Source: Halopseudomonas maritima (GTDB lineage Bacteria; Pseudomonadota; Gammaproteobacteria; Pseudomonadales; Pseudomonadaceae). From it: DNA of 64,000 nt. A model generated the notes under the pieces. The model saw only the letters and a program-made list of their open reading frames with translations, made no database searches and was not told the origin of the DNA. The stretch spans positions 496,001 through 560,000 of the forward strand of contig NZ_CP079801.1 of the NCBI RefSeq assembly GCF_021545785.1. Direction: 5' to 3'. Both the position numbers and the translations under genes were made by a program. This document shows positions 7,829 to 16,567 of the stretch, in pieces. Every line of letters begins with the position of its first letter. The stretch's first letter is position 1.

Positions 7829-9256
7829 ATGAGCACAGCTACCACTCCGACAGCCTATAACTATAAGGTGGTACGCCAGTTCGCCGTCATGACGGTGGTC
7901 TGGGGTATCGTGGGCATGGCCATGGGCGTCTTCATTGCGTCCCAACTGGTCTGGCCTGAACTGAACTTCGGCCTGTCCTGGACCAGCTTCGGACGTTTGC
8001 GTCCGTTGCACACCAACGCGGTCATCTTCGCCTTTGGCGGATGCGCCCTGTTCGCCACCTCCTACTATGTGGTCCAGCGAACATCGCAGGCCCGCCTGGT
8101 CTCCGACGGACTCGCTGCCTTCACCTTCTGGGGCTGGCAAGCGGTAATCGTGCTGGCGGTGATTACCCTGCCGATGGGCCTGACCAGCACCAAGGAATAC
8201 GCTGAGCTGGAGTGGCCGATCGACATCCTGATCGCGGTCGTCTGGGTGAGCTACGCGCTGGTGTTCTTCGGCACCATCATGAAGCGCAAGATGAAGCACA
8301 TCTATGTCGGCAACTGGTTCTTCGGTGGTTTCATCATCACCGTCGCGGTTCTGCACATCGTCAACAGCATGGCAGTGCCGGTCACCCTGACCAAGTCGTA
8401 CTCGATGTATTCTGGCGCTACCGATGCGATGATCCAGTGGTGGTACGGCCACAACGCAGTTGGCTTCTTCCTGACTGCCGGCTTCCTGGGCATGATGTAC
8501 TACTTCGTACCCAAGCAGGCTGAGCGTCCGATCTACTCCTACCGCCTGTCCATCGTGCACTTCTGGGCGCTGATCTCCATCTACATCTGGGCCGGCCCGC
8601 ACCACCTGCACTACACCGCGCTGCCTGACTGGGCTCAGTCTCTGGGCATGGTGATGTCGCTGATTCTGCTGGCACCCTCCTGGGGCGGCATGATCAACGG
8701 CATGATGACCCTGTCCGGCGCATGGCACAAACTGCGTACCGACCCGATCCTGCGCTTCCTGGTTGTGGCCCTGGCCTTCTACGGCATGTCCACCTTTGAA
8801 GGCCCGATGATGGCCATCAAGACCGTGAACGCCCTGTCGCACTACACCGACTGGACCATCGGCCACGTACACGCCGGCGCACTCGGCTGGGTTGCCATGA
8901 TCTCCATCGGCTCGCTGTATCACCTGATCCCGAAAGTCTTCGGTCGTGAAGCCATGTACAGCACCCCGCTGATCAACGCGCACTTCTGGCTGGCTACCAT
9001 CGGCACCGTGCTGTACATCGTTGCCATGTGGGTCAACGGCATCACCCAGGGTCTGATGTGGCGCGCAGTGAACGTCGACGGCACCCCGACCTACTCCTTC
9101 GTCGAAGCGCTGGAAGCCAGCCACCCGGGCTACATCGTCCGTGCGATTGGCGGTGCTTTCTTCCTGCTCGGCATGTTGCTGATGGCTTACAACGTATGGC
9201 GTACCGTGCGCCACAGCAAAGCGGCTCAACTCGAAGCCGCCGCCCAGACTGCCTGA
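7829..9256 (+). CDS. ccoN: Cytochrome c oxidase cbb3-type, subunit I
   Basis: CcoN is the catalytic haem-copper subunit of the high-affinity cbb3 terminal oxidase in the inner membrane, reducing O2 to water. The 475-residue length equals that of Pseudomonas CcoN. The ATG at 7829 is used rather than a GTG at 7817, since the N-terminus MSTATTPTAYNYK matches the family. Visible landmarks include RLRPLHTNAVIF (haem b ligand His) and the copper/haem b3 region with WWYGHNAVGF and GPHHLHYT. Helix stretches continue to LSHYTDWTIGHVHAGALGW with the haem ligands. ccoO follows 12 bp later. Confidence 0.98.
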   Translation: MSTATTPTAYNYKVVRQFAVMTVVWGIVGMAMGVFIASQLVWPELNFGLSWTSFGRLRPLHTNAVIFAFGGCALFATSYYVVQRTSQARLVSDGLAAFTFWGWQAVIVLAVITLPMGLTSTKEYAELEWPIDILIAVVWVSYALVFFGTIMKRKMKHIYVGNWFFGGFIITVAVLHIVNSMAVPVTLTKSYSMYSGATDAMIQWWYGHNAVGFFLTAGFLGMMYYFVPKQAERPIYSYRLSIVHFWALISIYIWAGPHHLHYTALPDWAQSLGMVMSLILLAPSWGGMINGMMTLSGAWHKLRTDPILRFLVVALAFYGMSTFEGPMMAIKTVNALSHYTDWTIGHVHAGALGWVAMISIGSLYHLIPKVFGREAMYSTPLINAHFWLATIGTVLYIVAMWVNGITQGLMWRAVNVDGTPTYSFVEALEASHPGYIVRAIGGAFFLLGMLLMAYNVWRTVRHSKAAQLEAAAQTA

Positions 9257-9268
9257 GGGACGCGTTAA

Positions 9269-9877
9269 ATGAAACTGCATGAAACAGTAGAAAAAAATAT
9301 TGGCCTGATGGTTGTCCTGATGGTGGTTGCCATCAGCTTCGGCGGCCTGGTTCAAATCGTACCGCTGTTCTTCCAGCCCGAGACCACAGAGCCGGTTGAG
9401 GGCCTGCGCCCGTACACCGCCGTCGAGCTGGAAGGCCGCGACATCTACATCCGCGAAGGCTGCGTTGGCTGCCACTCGCAGATGATCCGTCCCTTCCGTG
9501 CCGAGACCGAGCGTTATGGTCATTACTCGGTTGCCGGTGAAAGCGTTTGGGAACACCCCTTCCTGTGGGGTTCCAAGCGCACCGGCCCGGACCTGGCTCG
9601 CGTGGGCGGCCGTTACTCCGACGACTGGCACCGTGCGCACCTGATCAAGCCTCAGGACGTGGTGCCGGAATCCAAGATGCCAGCCTTCCCCTGGCTGCAG
9701 GAAGGCGTGCTTGATGGCAAGCACACCGCCCGCAAGATGGAAGTGCTGCGTGGTCTGGGCGTTCCTTACACCGACGAAGACATCGCCGGCGCACAGGAAG
9801 CAGTCAAGGGCGTATCCGAAATGGATGCTCTGATTGCCTACCTGCAGCACCTCGGCACTGTCCTGTCGGATCGGTAA
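9269..9877 (+). CDS. ccoO: Cytochrome c oxidase cbb3-type, subunit II (monohaem cytochrome c)
   Basis: CcoO is a membrane-anchored periplasmic cytochrome c of 202 residues that passes electrons from CcoP to CcoN. One N-terminal helix (about residues 12-34) anchors it. The haem c motif CVGCHSQM lies near residue 67, and a later Met in ESKMPAFPW is the probable axial ligand. Length and motif spacing are normal. It sits between ccoN and ccoQ in the same operon. Confidence 0.97.
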   Translation: MKLHETVEKNIGLMVVLMVVAISFGGLVQIVPLFFQPETTEPVEGLRPYTAVELEGRDIYIREGCVGCHSQMIRPFRAETERYGHYSVAGESVWEHPFLWGSKRTGPDLARVGGRYSDDWHRAHLIKPQDVVPESKMPAFPWLQEGVLDGKHTARKMEVLRGLGVPYTDEDIAGAQEAVKGVSEMDALIAYLQHLGTVLSDR

Positions 9878-9883
9878 GTAACC

Positions 9884-10072
9884 ATGGATATCAATACTCT
9901 CCGCGGCCTCGGCACCGTATTCGCGTTCATCGCCTTTGTTGGCGTCGTGATCTGGGCCTACAGCGCGTCCAAGAAGAAAGACTTCGATGAGGCAGCCCAG
10001 CTGCCCTTCGCGGACGAAGAGGACGAGCAGGCCGCGGGTGAGCAGCACAAAGATGCTAGGAGTGACAAGTAA
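9884..10072 (+). CDS. ccoQ: Cytochrome c oxidase cbb3-type, subunit CcoQ
   Basis: A 62-residue single-pass protein with an N-terminal helix (VFAFIAFVGVVIWAYSA) and a charged tail. CcoQ is the small accessory subunit that stabilises the cbb3 complex. Position between ccoO and ccoP, size and topology identify it. Its TAA stop shares a base with the ccoP start. Confidence 0.93.
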   Translation: MDINTLRGLGTVFAFIAFVGVVIWAYSASKKKDFDEAAQLPFADEEDEQAAGEQHKDARSDK

Positions 10073-10962
10073 TGACTAATTTCTGGAGCGGGTACATTGT
10101 TGTCCTGACCCTGACCTGCCTGGGCCTGATCCTTTGGCTGCTGCTGGCCACCCGCAAGGGCCAGCGTTCCGAGCAGACTGATGAGAAAGTTGGCCACAGC
10201 TTTGACGGCATTGAAGAATTCGACAACCCGCTGCCGCGCTGGTGGTTCGTGCTCTTCATCGCCACCATGGTCTTTGGTGCGTTCTATCTCTTCCTGTTCC
10301 CGGGCCTGGGCAAATGGCCTGGCTACCTGAACTGGACCCAGGAAAGCCAGTACGAAGCAGAAGTAGCCAAGGCAGAAGAAGCCTTCGCTCCGATCTTTGC
10401 CAAATACTCGGCCATGCCGGTTGAAGAAGTCGCCAAGATCCCCGAAGCGGTTGCCATTGGCCAGCGTCTGTTCGCCACCAATTGCTCGGTCTGCCACGGC
10501 TCTGACGCCCGCGGTGCTTTCGGTTTCCCGAACCTGACCGACAACGATTGGCTGTACGGCGGCGAGCCGGAAAACATCAAGACCACCCTGCAAGGTGGCC
10601 GTCAGGCTGCGATGCCGGCCTGGCTGGCAGTGATTGGTGAAGACGGTGTGCGTAACGTCTCCGGTTACGTTCGCAGCCTGTCGGGTCTGGAAACCGACAA
10701 TGTCGACCTGACAGCCGGTCAGACCACCTACACCAACACCTGTGCGGTGTGTCACGGTCCGGATGGCAAGGGCAACCAGCAACTGGGCGCGCCTAACCTG
10801 GCCGACGACGTCTGGCTCTACGGCTCCAGCTTCCTGCAAGTACAGCAGACTGTCCGCTACGGTCGTAACGGCCACATGCCGGCTCAGGCTCACCTGGGTG
10901 ACGACAAGATCCACATGCTGACCTCCTACGTTTACAGCCTGTCGCACAAAGACGAGCAGTAA
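10072..10962 (+). CDS. ccoP: Cytochrome c oxidase cbb3-type, subunit III (dihaem cytochrome c)
   Basis: CcoP (296 residues) accepts electrons from soluble cytochromes and hands them to CcoO. It has two N-terminal membrane helices (about residues 5-25 and 60-80) and two periplasmic cytochrome c domains with CSVCHG near residue 140 and CAVCHG near residue 224. Each is followed by a Met-containing ligand loop (AAMPAW, GHMPAQ). The ATG overlaps the ccoQ stop (TAATG), indicating translational coupling. A strong terminator follows. Confidence 0.97.
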   Translation: MTNFWSGYIVVLTLTCLGLILWLLLATRKGQRSEQTDEKVGHSFDGIEEFDNPLPRWWFVLFIATMVFGAFYLFLFPGLGKWPGYLNWTQESQYEAEVAKAEEAFAPIFAKYSAMPVEEVAKIPEAVAIGQRLFATNCSVCHGSDARGAFGFPNLTDNDWLYGGEPENIKTTLQGGRQAAMPAWLAVIGEDGVRNVSGYVRSLSGLETDNVDLTAGQTTYTNTCAVCHGPDGKGNQQLGAPNLADDVWLYGSSFLQVQQTVRYGRNGHMPAQAHLGDDKIHMLTSYVYSLSHKDEQ

Positions 10963-10990
10963 AACAGCAGCGCAATGTGGTGACACTGAA

Positions 10991-11022
10991 CGGGGAGGCT
11001 AATTGGCCTCCCCGTTTTGTTT
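10991..11022 (+). terminator. Rho-independent terminator of ccoNOQP
   Basis: CGGGGAGGC (10991-10999) pairs with GCCTCCCCG (11006-11014) over a 6-nt loop, followed by TTTTGTTT. It sits 29 bp after the ccoP stop and separates the structural operon from the assembly genes. Confidence 0.92.
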
Positions 11023-11157
11023 TCGGCGCCCACGCGACCACTGGTCGCATTGTCCCTGCGCCGCAAGCGGTCTATTTTCAATAATGAAGGCAAAGTCTGT
11101 CCCTACGAGAGGCCAGTCCGCCGTATACCCCGTACGCCTGATAGGGTTAGCCTGCAC

Positions 11158-12567
11158 ATGAACAAAATACCCGTAGAAGATGTGACCCCCAAGGTCGAGA
11201 CCTACGACCTCTACGCCAAGCGCGAGAAAATCCAGACCCGCTCCTACAAGGGGCTGTTCATGAATGTGCGCCTGATCGGCGTTGCATTGCTGTTCCTGCT
11301 GTACTTCGGCACCGTCTGGTTACCGTGGGGCGACCGTCAGGCCGTGCTATGGGACTTGCCCGCCCGCCAGTTCCACATCTTTGGCGCGACCTTTCAGCCG
11401 CAAGACTTCTTTCTGCTGTCTTTCCTGCTGATCATCTGCGCCTTCGGCCTGTTCTTCATTACCGTATTTGCCGGCCGCGTGTGGTGCGGTTACACCTGCC
11501 CACAAACCGTCTGGACCTGGATCTTCATGTGGGCAGAGCGCATTACCGAAGGTGAGCGCCACGCACGTATCAAGCTCGACAAGGCGCCCATGAGCGTCAA
11601 CAAGTTTCTGCGCCGCAGCGCCAAGCACTCCATCTGGCTGCTGGTATCGCTACTGACCGCTATCACCTTTGTCGGCTACTTCACCCCCATTCGCGGACTG
11701 CTAGCCGACCTGTTTACCCTGCAGATCGCCGGCTGGGCAGCCTTCTGGGTGTTCTTCTTTACCGCCGCCACCTACATCAACGCCGGCTGGCTGCGCGAGC
11801 AGGTGTGCATCCACATGTGCCCCTATGCACGCTTCCAGAGCGTCATGTTCGATGCCGACACGCTGATCGTGTCCTACGACGCCAAGCGCGGCGAACCCCG
11901 CGGCGCGCGCAAGAAAGGTATCGATCCGGCCGAGGTCAACAAAGGTGACTGCATCGACTGTCAGGTGTGCGTGCAGGTCTGCCCGACCGGCATTGATATT
12001 CGCGAAGGGCTGCAGTACGAATGTATCGGCTGCGCCGCCTGCGTCGACGCCTGTGACGAGATCATGGACAAGATGGAGTATCCGCGCGGGCTGATTCGCT
12101 ACACCACCGAACACGCCCTGGAGGGCGGCAAGACGCGCTGGTTCCGCCCTCGCCTGCTGGGCTACGGTGCCGCGCTGGTCACCATGATCGTGATGTTCAT
12201 CATCACAGTCGGCAACCTCGCCCAGGTCTCGCTGGATATCGAACGGGATAGAAACGTTCTGTATCGAGAAACCCGTGCCGGGGAGATCGAGAACGTGTAC
12301 ATTGTCAAAATTTTCAACAAGGGTCAGACCGAGCGCACCTACGAGCTCGCCGTGAGTGGTCACGCTGGCCTGCAATTGCAAATGCCCGACAACCGCCTGA
12401 CCGTCGCCCCGAGCCGCAAACTGGAACTGCCGGTCAACGTGCACCTGGACCCGGCTGCGCTGGACGGTGCCACCAATATTGCGATCACCTTTGTGGTCAC
12501 CGCTGAAGATGACGACAGCGTAGAGGCCGAAGCGGAAAGCCGCTTCCTGGCACCGCAGATACGCTGA
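11158..12567 (+). CDS. ccoG: cbb3 oxidase copper-handling protein CcoG (RdxA/FixG), dicluster ferredoxin
   Basis: CcoG is a membrane Fe-S protein that reduces Cu(II) for delivery to the cbb3 oxidase. The 469 residues include several membrane helices, a CGYTCPQTVW segment near residue 115, and two [4Fe-4S] motifs (CIDCQVCVQVCP and CIGCAACVDACD) near residues 265-300. A C-terminal FixG Ig-like periplasmic domain completes it. The ATG at 11158 is chosen because upstream in-frame sequence overlaps the terminator region; no strong ribosome site is seen. ccoH follows directly. Confidence 0.94.
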   Translation: MNKIPVEDVTPKVETYDLYAKREKIQTRSYKGLFMNVRLIGVALLFLLYFGTVWLPWGDRQAVLWDLPARQFHIFGATFQPQDFFLLSFLLIICAFGLFFITVFAGRVWCGYTCPQTVWTWIFMWAERITEGERHARIKLDKAPMSVNKFLRRSAKHSIWLLVSLLTAITFVGYFTPIRGLLADLFTLQIAGWAAFWVFFFTAATYINAGWLREQVCIHMCPYARFQSVMFDADTLIVSYDAKRGEPRGARKKGIDPAEVNKGDCIDCQVCVQVCPTGIDIREGLQYECIGCAACVDACDEIMDKMEYPRGLIRYTTEHALEGGKTRWFRPRLLGYGAALVTMIVMFIITVGNLAQVSLDIERDRNVLYRETRAGEIENVYIVKIFNKGQTERTYELAVSGHAGLQLQMPDNRLTVAPSRKLELPVNVHLDPAALDGATNIAITFVVTAEDDDSVEAEAESRFLAPQIR

Positions 12568-12584
12568 TGACTACAGGAACCTCC

Positions 12585-13100
12585 ATGATCGACGACGCCG
12601 CCTCCTCGCCCTGGTACAAGCAAATCTGGGCCTGGGTTGTCATCGCCATTCTGGCCTTCGCCGTCTTCATCGGCGTCGGCCTGCTGCTGGTCGCCACCAT
12701 GAACCCCGACAGCCTGGTGCGCGATGATTACTACAGCGAAGGCAAGGCGATCAATATGACCCTGGATCGCGATCACAACGCACGCGACCTGGGCATGGCG
12801 GCCACCTTCAGCATCGACGAGGTGACCGGCGACATCAGCCTGCAGCTCGATGGTCAGCTCAGCGCCCTGCCCCGCAACCTGACCCTGGACCTGATCTCCC
12901 CCACCCACGCATCCCGCGACCGCAGCGTGCGACTGCAGCAGATCAGCGGCAATACCTACACCGGTCAGCTGGAAAACCGTATCGAGGGACGCCGGTACAT
13001 CGAACTGAATGATCCCGACAAACCCGGCGAGGACGGCTGGCGCCTGACTGGCGAGCTGCAGCTTGGCGGCAGCCAGCGCTACCAGTTGGGCGCTCACTGA
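12585..13100 (+). CDS. ccoH: cbb3 oxidase assembly protein CcoH (FixH)
   Basis: CcoH (171 residues from this start) is a single-pass inner-membrane protein needed for cbb3 assembly and stability. An N-terminal helix (IWAWVVIAILAFAVFIGVG) is followed by the family segment NPDSLVRDDYYSEGKAIN and a periplasmic domain. Two starts are possible: ATG 12567 overlaps the ccoG stop, and ATG 12585 has AGGA six bases upstream. The latter is preferred. The gap to ccoI is 7 bp. Confidence 0.9.
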   Translation: MIDDAASSPWYKQIWAWVVIAILAFAVFIGVGLLLVATMNPDSLVRDDYYSEGKAINMTLDRDHNARDLGMAATFSIDEVTGDISLQLDGQLSALPRNLTLDLISPTHASRDRSVRLQQISGNTYTGQLENRIEGRRYIELNDPDKPGEDGWRLTGELQLGGSQRYQLGAH

Positions 13101-13107
13101 CGCGCGC

Positions 13108-15561
13108 ATGACCCACCCCACCCCCTGCTATCACTGTGGCGAACCGGTTCCTGCCGGTGCGCCCTGGACGGTTGAGCTGCTCGGCGCGCCGCGGGCCATG
13201 TGCTGCCCGGGCTGCCAGGCGGTCGCCGAAGCGATCAGCAGCGCGGGGCTGGAGTCCTACTATCAGCACCGCACCGAGCCTTCCGCCAACCCGGAAGCCT
13301 TGCCGCAGGCACTGCAGGACGAGCTGGAACTGTACGACCGGGACGATGTACAGCAGCGCTTCGCCCGCAGCGAGGGCGACAGCCAGCAGGCGACCCTGCT
13401 GATTGAGGGCATCAGCTGCGCTGCCTGCTGCTGGCTGATCGAACGCCATCTGCGCGCCCAGCCGGGCGTGCAGGAAGCCAGTCTGAACATGGGCAATCAG
13501 CGCCTGAGCCTCACCTGGGATCGCCAGCAGACCAAGCTTTCCGCACTGCTCAGCAGCCTGCGCCACATCGGTTACAACGCTCACCCTTATGAGCCAGACA
13601 AGGCCTCCGAACAGATCGCCGAAGAAAACCGGCGCTATCTGCGCCGTCTGGGCCTGGCGGGGCTGATGTTCATGCAGGTGATGATGGCCACCATGGCGCT
13701 GTCCAGTGAATTTGACCAGGACATGACCGAGGGCATGGCCCATCTGTTGCGCTGGGCCAGCCTGCTGATGACCACGCCGGTAGTCTTCTACAGCTGCGCG
13801 CCCTTCTTTCAGGGCGCCCTGCGCGACCTGCGTAACCGCCGCCTGAGCATGGACGTATCCGTTTCGCTGGCCATCGGCGGTGCCTACCTGGCCGGTATCT
13901 ACGCCACCCTGATCGGTCAGGGCGAGGTGTATTTCGATTCGGTCACCATGTTCGCCCTGTTTCTGCTCGCCGGCCGCTACCTTGAGCGCCGAGCACGGCA
14001 ACGCACCGTGGAAAGCACCGCCAGACTGGTCAACCTGCTGCCGCCCAGCGCCCTGCGCATCGAAGCCGATGGCTCACGCCAGCGCATCATGCTGGAGGAG
14101 CTGCGCTGCGGCGATCTGGTCGAGGTCAAACCCGGTGAAAGCATTCCGGCAGACGGGTTGATTGCGCGCGGCACCAGCAGTGTTGACGAATCAGCCCTGT
14201 CCGGTGAGTACCTGCCCATCACCAAGCAGCCAGGCGATCACGTCACCGCCGGCACCTTGAATGTCGAAGGCCCGCTGCAACTGCGCATCGAGGCACTGGG
14301 TGACGAGACTCGTTTATCTGCTATTGTCCGGCTACTGGAGCGCGCCCAATCTGACAAGCCCAGGCTTGGCCGGCTGGCTGACGACGTAGCCCAGTACTTT
14401 TTGCTCACGGTGCTGCTGGCCGCCGTGGTCGTGGGCGGCGCCTGGTGGTGGGCGGCAGACACCCACACCGCCTTCTGGATTGTGCTGGCCATGCTGGTTG
14501 CCACCTGCCCCTGCGCCCTCTCGCTGGCCACCCCTACCGCACTCACCACCGCCACCGGCAGCCTGCACCGCCTTGGCCTGCTGGTGACCCGCGGGCACGT
14601 GCTGGAGGGCTTGCCGCAGATGCAGACGGTGATCCTCGACAAGACCGGCACACTGACCGAAGGTCGCATGACGCTGGAGCAGATTCAGCCCTTTGCCGGG
14701 GTCAGTAGCGAGCAGGCGCTGCGCTGGGCGCAAATGCTCGAAAGTCACTCCGAGCATCCCATCGCGCGCGCCTTTGGTCGTACCAGCGCCCAGGCCGAAG
14801 ACAGCCACAACCAGCCAGGCATGGGCCTAGAAGGCGTGTGTGACGGGCAGCGCCTGCGTATCGGCAAGGCGGAGTACGCCATGCAGCTCAGTCAGCAACC
14901 CATACCTGAGCGCCCGGCCGGCGATGGCCAGTGGCTGCTGCTGGCCGGCAGCACGGGGCCGCTCGCCTGGTTTGCCCTCAACGACCGCCTGCGCGCCGAC
15001 GCAGCCGAGCTGATCAACGGCTTGAAACAGCGCGGGCTTGAGGTAATTCTACTGTCGGGCGACCACCAGCGCGTGGTCGACAAGGTGGCTGCCGAACTAC
15101 AGATTGAGCACGCCATCGGCAACGCCAGCCCGGACGACAAACTGGCTTACGTACAGCAGCGTCAAGGTGCCGGCGAGAAGGTTCTGATGATGGGCGACGG
15201 CGTGAATGACGTCCCGGTCCTGGCCAGCGCCGACATTTCCATCGCCATGGGCAATGCCTCGGATCTGGCCAAAACCAACGCCGACGCCGTGCTGCTCGGC
15301 AGTCGTCTGGGCGCGCTGCTGCAGGCTATCGGTATCGCCAAGCGCACACGCTCGATCATGATTGAGAACCTGGCCTGGGCAACCCTGTATAATCTGGCGG
15401 TATTGCCGCTGGCAGCGCTGGGTCTGATTACCCCGGCCCTGGCCGCGTTGGGCATGTCGGTCAGCTCGCTGCTGGTGGTGCTCAATGCGCTGCGCCTGAC
15501 CCGACTGGGCCGGCCGCCGCAAGCCAGCGCGCCCAGTATCCAACCGGAGTTCAGCCCATGA
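13108..15561 (+). CDS. ccoI: Copper-exporting P1B-type ATPase for cbb3 oxidase assembly
   Basis: CcoI (FixI/CopA2 type, 817 residues) moves copper across the inner membrane for insertion into CcoN. An N-terminal Cys-rich segment (PCYHCGEPVP, MCCPGCQAV) precedes a heavy-metal domain with GISCAACCW near residue 108. Eight membrane helices carry the CPC motif in ATCPCALSLATPTAL. The phosphorylation motif DKTGTLTEG and the hinge GDGVNDVPVL are intact. Length fits the family. The start at 13108 lies 7 bp after ccoH, and its stop overlaps the ccoS start (ATGA). Confidence 0.96.
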   Translation: MTHPTPCYHCGEPVPAGAPWTVELLGAPRAMCCPGCQAVAEAISSAGLESYYQHRTEPSANPEALPQALQDELELYDRDDVQQRFARSEGDSQQATLLIEGISCAACCWLIERHLRAQPGVQEASLNMGNQRLSLTWDRQQTKLSALLSSLRHIGYNAHPYEPDKASEQIAEENRRYLRRLGLAGLMFMQVMMATMALSSEFDQDMTEGMAHLLRWASLLMTTPVVFYSCAPFFQGALRDLRNRRLSMDVSVSLAIGGAYLAGIYATLIGQGEVYFDSVTMFALFLLAGRYLERRARQRTVESTARLVNLLPPSALRIEADGSRQRIMLEELRCGDLVEVKPGESIPADGLIARGTSSVDESALSGEYLPITKQPGDHVTAGTLNVEGPLQLRIEALGDETRLSAIVRLLERAQSDKPRLGRLADDVAQYFLLTVLLAAVVVGGAWWWAADTHTAFWIVLAMLVATCPCALSLATPTALTTATGSLHRLGLLVTRGHVLEGLPQMQTVILDKTGTLTEGRMTLEQIQPFAGVSSEQALRWAQMLESHSEHPIARAFGRTSAQAEDSHNQPGMGLEGVCDGQRLRIGKAEYAMQLSQQPIPERPAGDGQWLLLAGSTGPLAWFALNDRLRADAAELINGLKQRGLEVILLSGDHQRVVDKVAAELQIEHAIGNASPDDKLAYVQQRQGAGEKVLMMGDGVNDVPVLASADISIAMGNASDLAKTNADAVLLGSRLGALLQAIGIAKRTRSIMIENLAWATLYNLAVLPLAALGLITPALAALGMSVSSLLVVLNALRLTRLGRPPQASAPSIQPEFSP

Positions 15562-15788
15562 CGGTTCTCTACATTCTGGTGCCGATTGCCATTGCCCTGG
15601 TGATTCTTGCCATCTGGCTGTTCAACTGGGCCGTCAACAACGGCCAGTACGACGACCTGGACAGCCCGGCCCACAGCATCCTGTTTGACGACGACGACCC
15701 GGCGCACCTGGCGGCCCAGCGCAAGGACGACACCCAGGGCGACGACCCCGCTGAACCCACGCCCGGGGACACCGACTCGCGCCCATGA
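15558..15788 (+). CDS. ccoS: cbb3 oxidase maturation protein CcoS
   Basis: A 76-residue single-pass protein with a hydrophobic N-terminus (LYILVPIAIALVILAIWLFNW) and the conserved GQYDDLDSPAHSILFDDD segment. It is required for cofactor insertion into cbb3 oxidase. The hydrophilic tail is longer and more acidic than the typical core. It overlaps ccoI by 4 bp and the next gene by 4 bp. Confidence 0.93.
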   Translation: MTVLYILVPIAIALVILAIWLFNWAVNNGQYDDLDSPAHSILFDDDDPAHLAAQRKDDTQGDDPAEPTPGDTDSRP

Positions 15789-16504
15789 CAGACCTGCTCC
15801 CCCAGTTGCTGACCGCGCTGGCCCTCGGCCTGCTCGGCGGCGGACATTGCATCGGCATGTGTGGCGGCCTGATGGGCGCCCTGACCATGGCTATTCCGCC
15901 CGAGCGTCGCCACGGCTGGCCCCTGTGGCGTCTGCTGCTCTCCTACAACGCCGGCCGCATTGCCAGTTACAGCGCCGCCGGCGCCCTGCTCGGCAGCCTG
16001 GGCTGGGCCCTGCAGGGCATGGGCCTGGGCGTAATATTGCGTAGCATCGCAGGCCTGTTGATGATTGCCATGGGCTTGTACCTGGCCAACTGGTGGGCCG
16101 GCCTGACGCGCATCGAGCAGCTGGGCCGCGGCCTGTGGCGCCATATTGAGCCCCATGCGCGGGCGCTGCTGCCGGTACAGCGGCCTGGCCAGGCGCTGCT
16201 GCTGGGCGCCCTGTGGGGCTGGTTGCCGTGCGGCCTGGTGTACAGCACCCTGATCTGGAGCAGCAGCCATGGCAGCGCAGGCCAATCCGCCCTGCTGATG
16301 CTGGCCTTCGGCGTGGGCACTCTGCCCACCTTGCTGGCCACCGGCGCGGCGGCGGAGCGACTGACCGCCCTGTTGCGCCGCCGCAGCTTGCGCGTCAGCG
16401 CGGCGATACTGATTATCCTGTTCGGCCTGTGGACCCTGCCCGGCCCGCATCAGCAGTGGCTGATGCAGCACCTGAGCCCGCCGTCCAGCAACCATAGCCA
16501 TTGA
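15785..16504 (+). CDS. TauE/SafE-family membrane protein linked to cbb3 assembly genes
   Basis: This 239-residue polytopic membrane protein starts TDLLPQLLTALALGLLGGGHCIGMCGGLMG. The GGGHCIGMCGG element with His and two Cys is typical of the TauE/SafE-like (DsbD-related) proteins encoded after ccoS in Pseudomonas and suggests metal or thiol handling. About six hydrophobic segments are visible, with a second conserved GWLPCGLVYS motif near residue 145. Overlap with ccoS puts it in the assembly operon. A copper or haem maturation role is inferred from context only. hemN, usually next in Pseudomonas, is absent here. Confidence 0.82.
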   Translation: MTDLLPQLLTALALGLLGGGHCIGMCGGLMGALTMAIPPERRHGWPLWRLLLSYNAGRIASYSAAGALLGSLGWALQGMGLGVILRSIAGLLMIAMGLYLANWWAGLTRIEQLGRGLWRHIEPHARALLPVQRPGQALLLGALWGWLPCGLVYSTLIWSSSHGSAGQSALLMLAFGVGTLPTLLATGAAAERLTALLRRRSLRVSAAILIILFGLWTLPGPHQQWLMQHLSPPSSNHSH

Positions 16505-16517
16505 CGAGGGCACAACC

Positions 16518-16531
16518 ACAACACTTGTTGT
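16518..16531. promoter_or_regulatory. Perfect inverted repeat upstream of anr
   Basis: ACAACA-CT-TGTTGT (16518-16531) lies 36 bp before the anr start, in the only gap between the cbb3 assembly genes and anr. It is a plausible operator but matches no site I recognise; it is not an ANR box. Confidence 0.3.
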
Positions 16532-16567
16532 AGGCTATGCCCATCGACCCACGGAGCCGTCACCGTC

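Noticed and set aside
7811..10048. A 745-codon open frame on the minus strand across ccoN and ccoO
   Set aside because: It is antisense to well-identified cbb3 genes, is rich in His, Gln and Gly as expected of a mirror frame in GC-rich DNA, and has no domain.
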